64,000 bases of DNA from Pseudomonadota bacterium (GCA_018240425.1 JAFEFU010000064.1:1-64000), one strand, 5' to 3'. Counted from the stretch's first letter, positions 9,066 through 18,269 are shown. Numbers and translations are program-made. The notes: generated by a model from the letters alone, not told the origin.

Positions 9066-10417
9066 CCATCAACTGGCGCAATGTCGGGCTGTTCGCGGCG
9101 GTCGGGGTGCTGTTCCTTCTCGAGGGCACGGTCAGGTGGACCATCGGGCCGACCGGAACCGAATTCACCATCTTCGGCGACAGCTGGAACTCGTCGCTGG
9201 TCATCATGAACCTGTGCCTGATCTCGGCGGTGATGTCGCTGGGGGTGAACATGCAATGGGGCTATGCCGGTCTCTTCAACACCGGAATCGTCGGCTTCGT
9301 GGCGCTTGGTGCGCTGGCGCCGGTCCTGATCTCGTCGCCGGTGGTGCCGGCGGTCTGGGTCGGCGGCGGGGTCTACCGTCTGATCGCCGGCCTGATCTTC
9401 GGGGCGGGCGTCATCGCCGCCGCGGTCGCGCTCTACCGGCGCACCGAGGGCCGGCGGCGGACGCTGGCGATGCTGGCGCTGCTCCTTGCGGGCTTCTTCC
9501 TCTACCGCGCCATCCTCGATCCGGCGGTGAGCTTCATCGAGGCCAACGACCCCGCCCTGCACGGCAACATGGGCGGGCTGGGGCTGCCGGCGCTGATCTC
9601 ATGGCCGGTGGGCGCGCTCTTCGCCGCCGCCGCCGCCTGGGTCATCGGCAAGACCGCGCTCGGCCTGCGCTCGGACTATCTCGCCATCGCCACCCTCGGC
9701 ATCGGCGAGATCATCGTGGCGATCCTGAAGAACGAGGACTGGCTGGACCGGGGCGTGAAGAACGTCATCGACATCCCCCGCCCCTGGCCGGTTCCCGACG
9801 AGGTCGACCTGCAGGCCAGCGCGCGCTTTCTGGACTGGGTGCACAGCTTCGGCTGGAACCCGGTGACGGCCTCGACGATCATGGTCAAGCTGCTTTACGG
9901 CGGGCTGTTCCTGACCGTCCTGCTGATCCTGCTTTGGGCCTGCGAGATGGCGCTGAAGAGCCCCTGGGGGCGGATGATGCGGGCGATCCGCGACAACGAG
10001 ACCGCCGCCCGCGCGATGGGCAAGGACGTGACCGGCCGGCACCTGCAGGTCTTCATCCTCGGCTCGGCGATCTGCGGGCTGGCCGGGGCCATGCTCATCA
10101 CCCTCGACGGGCAGCTGACGCCGGGCAGCTTCACGCCCCTGCGCTATACGTTCACCATCTGGCTGATGGTCATCGTCGGCGGGTCGGGCAACAACTGGGG
10201 CGCGATCCTCGGGTCGTTCCTGATCTGGTTCCTGTGGATCAAGGTCGATCCCTGGGGCAATGCGCTGATGTTCACCCTGACGCGCGGCATGGACGACGCC
10301 TCGACGCTGAAGCACTACCTTCTGGACAGCGCCGCGCAGATGCGCACGATCACGATGGGGGTGATCCTGCTGGTGGTGCTGCGCTTCGCGCCCCGAGGCC
10401 TCATTCCCGAGCGCTGA
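9062..10417 (+). CDS. livM: Branched-chain-type ABC transporter permease LivM
   Basis: The partner permease, 451 residues, with about ten hydrophobic segments. Hallmarks are MQWGYAGLFNTGIVGFVALGA, LRSDYLAIATLGIGEIIVAIL, SPWGRMMRAIRDNETAARAMGKD, FTIWLMVIVGGSGNNWGAILG and the end VLRFAPRGLIPER. It overlaps livH by four bases. Its last 17 bases overlap the 3' end of the oppositely oriented glycosyltransferase gene, so the operon ends in a convergent overlap without an intergenic terminator. Confidence 0.92.
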   Translation: MTINWRNVGLFAAVGVLFLLEGTVRWTIGPTGTEFTIFGDSWNSSLVIMNLCLISAVMSLGVNMQWGYAGLFNTGIVGFVALGALAPVLISSPVVPAVWVGGGVYRLIAGLIFGAGVIAAAVALYRRTEGRRRTLAMLALLLAGFFLYRAILDPAVSFIEANDPALHGNMGGLGLPALISWPVGALFAAAAAWVIGKTALGLRSDYLAIATLGIGEIIVAILKNEDWLDRGVKNVIDIPRPWPVPDEVDLQASARFLDWVHSFGWNPVTASTIMVKLLYGGLFLTVLLILLWACEMALKSPWGRMMRAIRDNETAARAMGKDVTGRHLQVFILGSAICGLAGAMLITLDGQLTPGSFTPLRYTFTIWLMVIVGGSGNNWGAILGSFLIWFLWIKVDPWGNALMFTLTRGMDDASTLKHYLLDSAAQMRTITMGVILLVVLRFAPRGLIPER

Positions 10418-11951
10418 GCGCAGCCGCGGCCGGCCAGATGCCGATGCGGTCGCCGCCGAACGACAGGGCCTCGGAGGGCGGGGTTGCGATCGGCGCGTGG
10501 TCGATGGACCCGAACACCAGTCCGCGCGGGTGGGCCACCGCCCAGGCGACCAGGTCGGCCGCCGTCGCCGGCGTGGCGACCGGCTGGCGGTAGCGGGCGG
10601 TGAAGTTGACCTCGGCATTGTAGCTCATGCCGGTGACGGCCAGTTCGCCGTCGCCCGCCGGGGCCAGCAGGATCGCAAGGCGGCGGCTGTCGTAGCCGTC
10701 GAAGGCGCCCGAGACATAAAGGAGCAGGTGCAGCGCCAGCGTCGTGCCGGCGCCAAGCAGCAGGTGGCCGGGCACCAGGTCCAGGCGCCGCGCCATGAAC
10801 CCCAGCCCGGCGAGGGCGCCGGCAAAGCCCAGAAGCGGAAAGGTCTGGTGGATGATCGCCGCATCGCCCGGCACCAGCCCCGCCACCATCGCCACCACCA
10901 GCGCCGCCAGCCCGTAGGCCAGCCAGGGGGCAAGGCTGCGCCCCGGTCCGCCGACGCTCATCGGCCGCGCCACGAGAAGCGCCAGCGCCGGCAGATCGGG
11001 CAGAAGGTAGTGGGCCTGCTTGCTGGACACGAACGAGAAGAGCACGATCCCCGACAGCGCCCAGATCAGGCACAGCTGCGCCGCCGCGTCGGTGCCGACC
11101 GCGCGCGGCAGGCCGGACCAGAAACGCGCGCTCCAGCCCCAGGGGAACAGCATCACCGGCAGAAGCGCCAGAAGGAACCAGAAGGGCCGGTCGTGAGCCA
11201 TGCCGCCCGACACGCGATCGACCGACTGGCTCCACAGAAGTTCGTGGCGGAAGGCCGCGTCCGCGGTCAGCACCGTCGGCACCAGCCAGACCGCGACCAG
11301 CGCCAGCCCCAGGGCCAACGCAAGGCCGAAGCCCTTCGCCGCCTCGCGCAGGCCCGGCCCGTCCGGCGCCCAGAACCGCATCAGGAGAAGGGGCGGCAGA
11401 AGGTGCAGAAGCACCACCGGCCCCTTGGCATAGCCGCCAAGCGCCAGCATCACCCCAAAGGCCAGCCACGGCGTCCGCCCCCCTTCGCCGCACCCGATCC
11501 GCCATAGGGCCGAGATCCCGCCAAGGACCGCCAGCGACAGCATCGTGTCGAACATGGTGGCGCTGCCGTAAAGCTGGAAGATGCTGAATCCCGCCAGCAC
11601 CGCCGCCGCCGCCAGCGAGGTCTCGCGCTCGCCCGGCCAGAAGCTGCGCGCCAGCCCGGCGGTTGCGGCGATCACGGCGACGGCAAAGACCGGCCCGATC
11701 AGGCGCGCCGCGAACTCGCTGACCCCGGTGATCCCCCAGACCAGGTTGATGAGCCAGAAGAGAAGCGGCGGCTTGTGCGAATAGGGGGCGAAATTGCGGG
11801 TCAGGTGCAGGGGATCGCCCGACAGGTGCATCTCCCAGGCGACGGCGAGATAGCGCGTCTCGTCCACCGGAAGAAGGGGGCGCAGCAGCAACAGGCACAG
11901 CATCAAGAGGGCAAAGCCGATCAGTATGCGCGGAAGTGTCAGGCGAATCAC
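10401..11951 (-). CDS. ArnT-like (GT83) lipid-carrier-dependent glycosyltransferase
   Basis: An integral-membrane GT-C glycosyltransferase of 516 residues, with ~11-12 hydrophobic spans and the early Asp-Glu motif PVDETRYLAVAWEM in the first periplasmic loop, as in ArnT/PMT enzymes that move a sugar from a polyprenyl phosphate to lipid A or protein. FSFVSSKQAHYLLPDLPALALL matches the second conserved loop (S/T-K-x-x-Y-L-L-P). GTG 11951 is preferred because GGGGAG lies six bases upstream; ATG 11981 would add 10 unlikely residues. It stands alone and overlaps livM convergently. The sugar and acceptor are unknown; no arn genes are in the window. Confidence 0.82.
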   Translation of the reverse strand: MIRLTLPRILIGFALLMLCLLLLRPLLPVDETRYLAVAWEMHLSGDPLHLTRNFAPYSHKPPLLFWLINLVWGITGVSEFAARLIGPVFAVAVIAATAGLARSFWPGERETSLAAAAVLAGFSIFQLYGSATMFDTMLSLAVLGGISALWRIGCGEGGRTPWLAFGVMLALGGYAKGPVVLLHLLPPLLLMRFWAPDGPGLREAAKGFGLALALGLALVAVWLVPTVLTADAAFRHELLWSQSVDRVSGGMAHDRPFWFLLALLPVMLFPWGWSARFWSGLPRAVGTDAAAQLCLIWALSGIVLFSFVSSKQAHYLLPDLPALALLVARPMSVGGPGRSLAPWLAYGLAALVVAMVAGLVPGDAAIIHQTFPLLGFAGALAGLGFMARRLDLVPGHLLLGAGTTLALHLLLYVSGAFDGYDSRRLAILLAPAGDGELAVTGMSYNAEVNFTARYRQPVATPATAADLVAWAVAHPRGLVFGSIDHAPIATPPSEALSFGGDRIGIWPAAAALSARE

Positions 11952-12064
11952 GAATGTCTCCCCGCCGGTGCGGCCGGCCATGCCCCGTGCCTAAGGCCAA
12001 GCGCGCCCGGGGCCAAACAACTTCGCAGCAAACCGCGGGCCCGGTCATCGGCTGTTGCCGAAAA

Positions 12065-12092
12065 CGACAGATTTTGTCGAAGAATGATCTTC
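12065..12092. promoter_or_regulatory. Two abutting inverted repeats upstream of the flavoprotein gene
   Basis: CGACA-GATTT-TGTCG (12065-12079) shares a base with GAAGA-ATGA-TCTTC (12079-12092). Both are perfect five-base dyads in the AT-richer part of the gap before the dehydrogenase start at 12158. They look like a repressor or activator site, but no regulator is identified. Confidence 0.35.
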
Positions 12093-12157
12093 ATCGGCAG
12101 CGGCGGGCTGTAATCATCGCGCCAGCCTCCGCAAAGGCGGCGAACAGGGAGCAAGCG

Positions 12158-14584
12158 ATGAAGACCCATGCACAGGTGGCCGTGATCGGCGGCGGCGTCG
12201 TCGGCTGTTCGGTCCTCTACCATCTGACCAAGCTCGGCTGGCGCGACGTGATGCTGATCGAACGGTCGGAACTCACCTCGGGCTCGACCTGGCACGCGGC
12301 AGGGGGCTTCCACACGCTGAACGGCGACACCAACATGGCGGCGCTTCAGGGCTATACGATCGGCCTCTACAAGGAGCTGGAGCAGATCACCGGCATGTCC
12401 TGCGGCCTGCACCATGTCGGCGGCATCACCCTGGCCGACAATCAGGCGCGGTTCGAGATGCTGAAGGCCGAAAGGGCCAAGCACCGCTACATGGGGCTGC
12501 ACACCGAAGTCCTGACACCCGCCGAGATCGAGAAGTTCACCGACGGGCTGGTCAACACCAAGGGCATCATCGGCGCGCTCTACGACCCCCTGGACGGCCA
12601 CCTCGACCCGTCCGGCACCACCCATGCCTATGCCAAGGCCGCGCGGATGGGAGGTGCCGAGATCGTCCTGCACAACCGGGTGCTGGAGACCAACCCGCGC
12701 CCCGACGGCACCTGGGACGTGGTGACCGAAAAGGGCACGATCCACGCGGAACATGTGGTCAACGCCGGCGGCCTCTGGGCGCGCGAGGTGGGGGCGATGG
12801 CGGGCGTCTACCTGCCGCTTCTGCCGATGGCGCACCAGTATCTCGTCACCGACGACATCCCCGAGATCATGGCGATCCTGAAATCGGGGCGCGAATTCCC
12901 GCATGTGATGGACCCCGGCGGCGAAAGCTATCTGCGCCAGGAAGGGCGCGGCCTCTGCATCGGCTTCTATGAAAAACCCTGCGAGCCCTGGAGCGTGGAC
13001 GGCACCCCCTGGACCTTCGGCCACGAGCTTCTGAACGAACAGTTCGACAAGATCGAGGATTCGGTCGCCTTCGCCTACCGCCGCTTTCCGGTCCTGGAAC
13101 GCAGTGGCGTCAAGCGGGTGATCCACGGCCCCTTCACCTTCGCCCCCGACGGCAACCCGCTGATCGGGCCGGTCCCGGGCCTGCGCAACTATTGGTCGGC
13201 CTGTGCGGTGATGGCCGGTTTCAGCCAGGGCGGCGGCATGGGCAAGAGCCTCGCCGAATGGATGATCCACGGCGAGACCGAGGTCGATCCGCGCGGCTTC
13301 GATGTGGCGCGCTTCGGCAAGTGGACGACGCCGGGCTATACCGTGCCCAAGGTGATCGAGAACTACCAGATGCGCTTTTCGGTCAGCTACCCCAACGAAG
13401 AGCGCCCCGCCGCCCGGCCCTTCCGCACCACGCCGATGTACGACATCTTCGACAGGATGGGCGCCGTCTGGGGCAGCCAGTACGGGCTCGAGGTGGCGAA
13501 CTACTTCGCCCTTCCCGGCGAGCCGCGTCACGAGACGCCGACCTTCAAGCGCTCGAACGCCTGGGACGCGACGCGGGCCGAGGTCATGGCCGTGCGCGAG
13601 GGGGTCGGCATCAACGAGGTGCAGAACTTCGGCAAGTTCCGGGTGCGCGGCAGGAACGCCCGCGCCTGGCTCGACATGATGATGGCCGGCACGATCCCGC
13701 AAAAGGGCCGCCTGTCGCTGACCCCCATGCTGTCGCCCAAGGGCAAGATCATCGGCGACTTCACCGTAACCTGCCTGGCGGAAACCGAGTTCCAGATCAC
13801 CGGCAGCTACGGCGCCCAGGACCAGCACCTGCGCTGGTTCGAAAGGCACGCCGAGCCGGGTGTGACCGTCGAAAACATGTCCGACCGGATCACCGGCTTC
13901 CAGATCGCCGGGCCCAAGGCGCGCGAGCTTCTGGCCCGCGTCACCCGTGCCGACGTGTCGAACGCGGCCTTCAGGTTCATGGATGCGAAACAGATAACGG
14001 TCGGCATGGTCGATTGTCTTGTCCAGCGCGTCAGCTACACCGGCGATCTCGGCTATGAGATCTTCTGCGACTTCATGAAGCAGCGCAGCCTCTGGCAGAC
14101 GCTGTGGGAGGCGGGGCAGGATCTGGGCCTGCGCCCGTTCGGTATGCGGGCGATGATGAGCCTGCGGCTCGACAAGTGGTTCGGAAGCTGGGCGCGCGAG
14201 TTCAGCCCGGACTATTTCCCCGGCGAGACCGGCATCGACCGCTTCATCCGCTGGAACAAGGAGGCCGACTGGATCGGCAAGGCGGTGGCGCTGAAGGAAA
14301 AGGCCGAAGGGCCGCAGCGCCGCCTCTGCCCCTTCGTGGTCGATGCGGCCGACGCCGACGTGGTGGCCTATGAGCCGCTGTGGATCGGCGACAAGGTGGT
14401 GGGTTTCTGCACCTCGGGCGGCTATTCGCACTGGACGGGCAAGTCGGTCGCGCAGGCCTTCGTGCCCGTCGGTCTGATCCGCGAGGGGCTGGAGGCCGAG
14501 ATCGAAATCCTGGGCGAGCGGCGCCGGGCACGGATGGCCTCGGGCCCCCTCTGGGACGCGGACGGGACGCGGATGCGCGGCTGA
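12158..14584 (+). CDS. Dimethylglycine/sarcosine dehydrogenase-like FAD and GcvT-domain protein
   Basis: An 808-residue flavoprotein of the DMGDH/SARDH type, which demethylates N-methylated glycines and passes the methyl group to tetrahydrofolate. The N-terminal DAO domain has the dinucleotide motif VIGGGVVGCSVLYHL (residues ~9-23). SGSTWHAAGG places a His at residue 46, equivalent to the His that covalently binds FAD in mammalian DMGDH. A central FAO_M region follows, and the C-terminal ~360 residues are GcvT-like (from YDIFDRMGAVWGSQYGLE; later DRITGFQIAGPKA, GYEIFCDF). ATG 12158 follows CAGGGAGCAAG. It is transcribed alone; the GbdR-like regulator at 2402 may be relevant. The exact substrate (dimethylglycine, sarcosine or another N-methyl compound) cannot be settled here. 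Confidence 0.88.
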   Translation: MKTHAQVAVIGGGVVGCSVLYHLTKLGWRDVMLIERSELTSGSTWHAAGGFHTLNGDTNMAALQGYTIGLYKELEQITGMSCGLHHVGGITLADNQARFEMLKAERAKHRYMGLHTEVLTPAEIEKFTDGLVNTKGIIGALYDPLDGHLDPSGTTHAYAKAARMGGAEIVLHNRVLETNPRPDGTWDVVTEKGTIHAEHVVNAGGLWAREVGAMAGVYLPLLPMAHQYLVTDDIPEIMAILKSGREFPHVMDPGGESYLRQEGRGLCIGFYEKPCEPWSVDGTPWTFGHELLNEQFDKIEDSVAFAYRRFPVLERSGVKRVIHGPFTFAPDGNPLIGPVPGLRNYWSACAVMAGFSQGGGMGKSLAEWMIHGETEVDPRGFDVARFGKWTTPGYTVPKVIENYQMRFSVSYPNEERPAARPFRTTPMYDIFDRMGAVWGSQYGLEVANYFALPGEPRHETPTFKRSNAWDATRAEVMAVREGVGINEVQNFGKFRVRGRNARAWLDMMMAGTIPQKGRLSLTPMLSPKGKIIGDFTVTCLAETEFQITGSYGAQDQHLRWFERHAEPGVTVENMSDRITGFQIAGPKARELLARVTRADVSNAAFRFMDAKQITVGMVDCLVQRVSYTGDLGYEIFCDFMKQRSLWQTLWEAGQDLGLRPFGMRAMMSLRLDKWFGSWAREFSPDYFPGETGIDRFIRWNKEADWIGKAVALKEKAEGPQRRLCPFVVDAADADVVAYEPLWIGDKVVGFCTSGGYSHWTGKSVAQAFVPVGLIREGLEAEIEILGERRRARMASGPLWDADGTRMRG

Positions 14585-14605
14585 TCCCGCGGCGTGGGGG
14601 CCGGG

Positions 14606-15214
14606 ATGCACGGCGCGGCGGACCTGCTGATCCTGATCCCCGCCGCCGGCGCCGCGCGGCGCATGGGCGGGCGCGACAAGCTTGTGGAAGACGTGGCGGG
14701 CGAGCCGGTCCTGCGGCGCACCGCCCGCCTTGCCTTGGCGACCGGGGCAAGGGTGCTGGTCACGCTGGCCGCCGACCGCCCCCTGACCCTCGGTCGCCTT
14801 CAGGCGCTGGAGGGCAGCAGCGCCGGGATCCTGTCCCTTGCCGGCGCGGATGAGGGACTGGCCGCCAGCCTGCGGGCCGGGGCGGCGCGGGCGGGCGCGG
14901 CGCGGGGGATGATGGTCCTTCTGCCCGACATGCCCGAGGTGGACGCGGTCGACCTTTGCCTGATCATCGGCACCTTCGCCGCCGACCCGTCGCGGCCCCT
15001 GCGCGGCGCCGGGCCGGAGGGCGAGCCCGGCCACCCGGTCATCCTGCCCGCACGCCTTCTTGCCTCGGTCGCCGGGCTGACCGGCGACGAAGGCGCGCGG
15101 CGGCTGCTTGCGGATGAGGAGGTGCGCCTCTGCCCCCTGCCCGGCCGCCACGCGCTGACCGATCTCGACACGCGCCGGGACTGGGCGCTCTGGCGCAAGG
15201 GACAGGCCGGATAG
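14606..15214 (+). CDS. MobA-like (MocA-type) NTP transferase
   Basis: A 202-residue nucleotidyltransferase of the NTP_transf_3 fold. The N-terminal loop ILIPAAGAARRMGGRDKL is the nucleotide-binding signature (LAAGxSxRMGxxK), and VLLPDMPEVD provides the metal-binding Asp. EGEPGHPVILPARLL matches the MobA/MocA C-terminal core. Related enzymes activate molybdopterin with CTP or GTP for xanthine dehydrogenase-type enzymes; no molybdoenzyme gene is adjacent, so the client is unknown. ATG 14606 is chosen over GTG 14594. It lies 21 bases behind the dehydrogenase gene and may be cotranscribed. A short hairpin separates it from the convergent RTX gene. Confidence 0.8.
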   Translation: MHGAADLLILIPAAGAARRMGGRDKLVEDVAGEPVLRRTARLALATGARVLVTLAADRPLTLGRLQALEGSSAGILSLAGADEGLAASLRAGAARAGAARGMMVLLPDMPEVDAVDLCLIIGTFAADPSRPLRGAGPEGEPGHPVILPARLLASVAGLTGDEGARRLLADEEVRLCPLPGRHALTDLDTRRDWALWRKGQAG

Positions 15215-15224
15215 ACGGAGGCGG

Positions 15225-15240
15225 GAAGGCCGGTGCCTTC
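15225..15240. terminator. Hairpin at the convergent junction of the MobA-like and RTX genes
   Basis: GAAGGC-CGGT-GCCTTC is a perfect six-base stem ten bases after the rightward gene's stop, with its last two bases inside the leftward gene's stop codon. No T run follows on either strand, so termination is only suggested. Confidence 0.4.
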
Positions 15241-17404
15241 AGGCGGCGAGAACCGCCCGGACCTCGTGCGGTTTCAGCGACAGGCGCGCGGCCTCGTAGG
15301 CGGTCAGGCCCGGAACCGTCGCCAGATCGGGGAACAGGGTCAGGATCTCGTCGCGCTGCGCCGCGTCCAGACCGCCGAGCGATGCGGCGCCGGGCTGGAA
15401 GCTCTCGCTCCAGATCCCGTCCGAGCGGACGATCTCGTGCTGGTCGAAGAGGAAGTGGACATAGGTCACGGGGCCGGCGGGAGCGCGCCGGATGCCCGGC
15501 CGCCCGGCAAGATGCATGGCCGCGGCCAGCACCTCGGTCTCGCCGGCGATCAGTTCGGCGCGCGCCCCGGTCAAAAGCATCCGGTGCTGCGGCGACAGCA
15601 TCATGTCGCGCTCGGGCAGACCCTCGCCCAGCGCGCCGCGCCGGATATGGACAGGGCGCAGGGCCGGGGCGGCGACGAGATCGGCGGCGCCCAGGCTGCG
15701 GCTGCCCGACCAGCGCACCGGGCGATAGCCGCTGTCGCGGGTCAGCACCCTGTCGCCCTCGCGGATCTGCTCGGCCGGGACCGGGCCGCGGTCGGTCTCG
15801 ATCAGGGTGCCGGGGGTGAAGCAGGGGATGATCGTCTCGATGTTGGAAAACGTCATCGAGCCGATCACGGTGCCGTTCGCATCGAGGAACTGGACGGTGC
15901 CGTTCTCGTGGTTGGGCGAGGAGAAGAGGATGTTGGTGTTGTGCCAAGTGTAGCCCGAGCCGAACAGGTCGAGAACGTCGTTGTCGGTGTTGCCCGGGTC
16001 CTCGCCCCCGTCCACGACATCCCCGGCGGTGATCCCCACGAACCTGTCGCTGCCAAGGCCGCCGGTCAGCACGTCGCTGCCCGCGCCACCGCTCAGCGTG
16101 TCGCTGCCGTCGCCCCCGTCGATCGTGTCGTTGCCCAGCCCCCCGGCAAGCGAGTCGTTGCCCGCCCCCCCGGTGATCAGGTCGTCATTGTCGCCGCCGT
16201 CGATCGTGTCGTCGCCGTTGCCACCGATGATCGTGTCGTTGCCCGCGTCGCCCGCCAGCGAGTCATTGCCGTCGCCGCCGTCGATGGAATCGTTGCCGGC
16301 CCCCCCGCGGATCGTGTCGGAAAAGGTGCCGGTGCCGCCGAACAGGGAATCGTTGCCCGCCCCCCCGTCGATGCTGTCATTGCCGGTGCCGCCGTCGATC
16401 GTGTCATTGCCGGTCCCCCCGGCCAGCGAGTCGTCGCCCGCGCCGCCGGTGATGGTGTCATCGCCCGATCCGCCATCGACCGTGTCGTTGCCGTTGCCCC
16501 CGTCGATGGTGTCGTTGCCGATCCCGCCGGAAATCGAGTCGTTGCCGTCCCCGCCCAGAAGGGAATCGTGGCCGCCGAGCGTGTCGTTGGCATAGTCGCC
16601 GACCAGCGTGTCGTCGCCCGCCCCGCCGATCAGCGTGTCGTTGCCGGTCCCCCCCATCAGGGAATCGTTGCCGACCCCGCCGTCGATCGAATCGTTGCCG
16701 GTGCCGCCGTCGACGGTGTCGTTGCCGTCGCCCGCCAGCACCGTGTCGTTTCCGGCCCCGGCCCGCACATAGTCGTCGTTGCCCGACGACCCGGCCAGAC
16801 CCGCGTCGTTGTTGTCGATCTTGTCGCTGCCGCCGGCGATCGGCTCGACATAGGAGGCGTCGATCAGGTCGTTGCCGGCGGTGCCGTCGACATAGCCGTC
16901 ATCGAAGCCCGTCACCTGGCGGGTGATGGTCATGTCGGCGCCGGTCTGGGCCACCGAGTTGAAGGTGATCGAGCGGATCGGCTTGGCTTCCTGGGCGGTC
17001 GTGTCGGCGTTGGCCGTGATCTCGGGGGCCAGGAACAGTTCGCCCGTGGTGCTTTGCGCGATGACGGCGGTGATCGTCGCGGTCGTCCCGTCGGCGTAGG
17101 TCAGCGTCGCGTTGTACTGGACGCTGGTGTCGAAGGTGAAGGTCTGGACCCCGGCGCCGATGTTGGAGGTGAAGGTGTCGTTGGCGGCGTTGTTGTTGCT
17201 GTCCATCGCCGTCGCCGAGCCGCCGACGTTGGTCATCGTCGCCGAGGTGATGTGCCCGAACAGCGGATCGGCCGCCGAGCCGAAGGTCTGGCCGAGGAAG
17301 GCGGCGTTGCTGACGTTCTCGGCAGTGGTGTTGCCCTCGGTCGGGTCAAGCTGCACCGAGGGCTTGCCGAGGTAGATCCAGGTGAATGTGTTGGATGTTG
17401 CCAT
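15239..17404 (-). CDS. RTX-repeat protein with C-terminal Hint domain
   Basis: A 721-residue protein in three parts. Residues 1-~170 are a Thr/Asn/Ala-rich beta-type region without a signal peptide. Residues ~217-450 are nonapeptide RTX repeats (GGxGNDxxx), which bind calcium and usually mark type I secretion. The C-terminal part from Cys528 (CFTPGTLIETDRGPVPAEQI) is a Hedgehog/intein-type Hint_2 domain, including REGDRVLTRDSGYRPVRW, MMLSPQHRMLL and FDQHEIVRSDGIWSESF. The Hint Cys may drive autocleavage or ester formation. Most likely it is an extracellular or surface protein. No ABC/HlyD secretion genes are in the window. A second Hint protein lies ~0.9 kb upstream on the same strand. Confidence 0.88.
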   Translation of the reverse strand: MATSNTFTWIYLGKPSVQLDPTEGNTTAENVSNAAFLGQTFGSAADPLFGHITSATMTNVGGSATAMDSNNNAANDTFTSNIGAGVQTFTFDTSVQYNATLTYADGTTATITAVIAQSTTGELFLAPEITANADTTAQEAKPIRSITFNSVAQTGADMTITRQVTGFDDGYVDGTAGNDLIDASYVEPIAGGSDKIDNNDAGLAGSSGNDDYVRAGAGNDTVLAGDGNDTVDGGTGNDSIDGGVGNDSLMGGTGNDTLIGGAGDDTLVGDYANDTLGGHDSLLGGDGNDSISGGIGNDTIDGGNGNDTVDGGSGDDTITGGAGDDSLAGGTGNDTIDGGTGNDSIDGGAGNDSLFGGTGTFSDTIRGGAGNDSIDGGDGNDSLAGDAGNDTIIGGNGDDTIDGGDNDDLITGGAGNDSLAGGLGNDTIDGGDGSDTLSGGAGSDVLTGGLGSDRFVGITAGDVVDGGEDPGNTDNDVLDLFGSGYTWHNTNILFSSPNHENGTVQFLDANGTVIGSMTFSNIETIIPCFTPGTLIETDRGPVPAEQIREGDRVLTRDSGYRPVRWSGSRSLGAADLVAAPALRPVHIRRGALGEGLPERDMMLSPQHRMLLTGARAELIAGETEVLAAAMHLAGRPGIRRAPAGPVTYVHFLFDQHEIVRSDGIWSESFQPGAASLGGLDAAQRDEILTLFPDLATVPGLTAYEAARLSLKPHEVRAVLAA
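16057..16756 (-). repeat. RTX nonapeptide repeat tract (27-bp period)
   Basis: In-frame 27-bp units encode GGxGNDxxx blocks with much synonymous variation. On the plus strand they appear as recurrent GTCGTTGCC and GCCGTCGAT words. This is protein-coding repetition, not a CRISPR or satellite array. Confidence 0.9.
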
Positions 17405-18158
17405 CTACTCGTTACCCACAACCAAACCAGAACGCCTGCAAACCGCCATCATGCCGCGAGGCCGGCGAAAAGCCGCCCCCGGGCTTCCGGCTTCCTCCGC
17501 CGCTGTCGTCATCGGCCCCGCTGACACCTGTTCCCGCCGCAATGATACGGCCCGGGCGCCAGCCTGGCACGGCAACCGGAAACAAATCGGAAATGCCCGC
17601 CGCACGGCGCAAGGATTGCCGCACCCTGGCGCCGGGGGCACCGCCATCGCCCTGGCGGGAACGGGACTCCGCGCGCGCCCTTCCTGCGAAGGACCGCCCC
17701 CGGAAAGTCGCATTCCGGTCGCCGCAGTGCCCATCGTTCCACGTCAAACGCAACCACCCATTCACCGCTTCTCGCCGCCCGTCTGGCCGGGCGTCCTGGC
17801 GGGGTTCTTGTCCTTTGGTGAATAGCCCGGGCCGAGCCGGTCGGCACAGGGGTTTTGAGTGGCCAGTCAACAATCCCGATCGGTCGTTGCCGTGCGACAA
17901 CAGACCACGCGGCCCATCCGCCGCGATTTGCGAAACAGGCGATGGTTCCGCAACGGCTGGTAGAGCCTTCGGCGGGCGCCTACTGCCGCTTGCGGGTCAG
18001 GGGTGCAGGCCTCGGGCCCCCGGCGAATCGCCTGCAGCCGGTCCGGCGGCGGTGGCCCGGTCCTCGATGCGCCGCTTCCCGCCGCCCCGCGCACGACCGG
18101 CGTGGATGTATCCCGGCGGCTGCGGCCCCGGCCCTCGCGGGGCGAACAGCCCCCGGGC
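17405..18158. other. Non-coding stretch between RTX and Hint genes
   Basis: About 750 bases with no recognisable gene. The open frames on both strands here have no family features, no convincing ribosome site and repetitive Arg/Pro/Ala translation typical of antisense in GC-rich DNA. The RTX promoter should lie at the left end, but I could not assign a clear -35/-10 pair. Confidence 0.5.
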
Positions 18159-18269
18159 CTAGCCGCGCCGGCGGGCGCGGACCGTGGCCGGGCAACTTGC
18201 GGGCCGGGCGGGCGAGAGCCGCGGCAGGCACAGGGCGAAAACCGCCACACAGATCATCGACAGGAACAT
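18159..18269 (-). CDS. Possible 36-residue hydrophobic peptide (candidate small gene)
   Basis: An ATG at 18269 has GGAG five bases upstream. The predicted peptide begins with a hydrophobic run (MFLSMICVAVFALCLP) followed by an Arg/Pro-rich tail and a TAG. It could be a small membrane or secreted peptide placed between the stand-alone Hint gene and the RTX gene on the same strand. Conservation is unknown and the tail looks like ordinary GC-rich sequence, so it may be spurious. Confidence 0.25.
   Translation of the reverse strand: MFLSMICVAVFALCLPRLSPARPASCPATVRARRRG

Noticed and set aside
11948-15151. Long open frame antisense to the DMGDH-like and MobA-like genes
   Set aside because: Low-complexity translation without family features; the sense-strand genes are certain.
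16057-16756. Regular short repeats that might be a CRISPR array
   Set aside because: The 27-bp period is in frame and encodes RTX nonapeptides; there are no unique spacers or cas genes.
17412-17900. Open frames in the RTX-Hint gap
   Set aside because: No ribosome sites, conserved motifs or signal peptides; frames exist on both strands as expected by chance in such GC-rich DNA.
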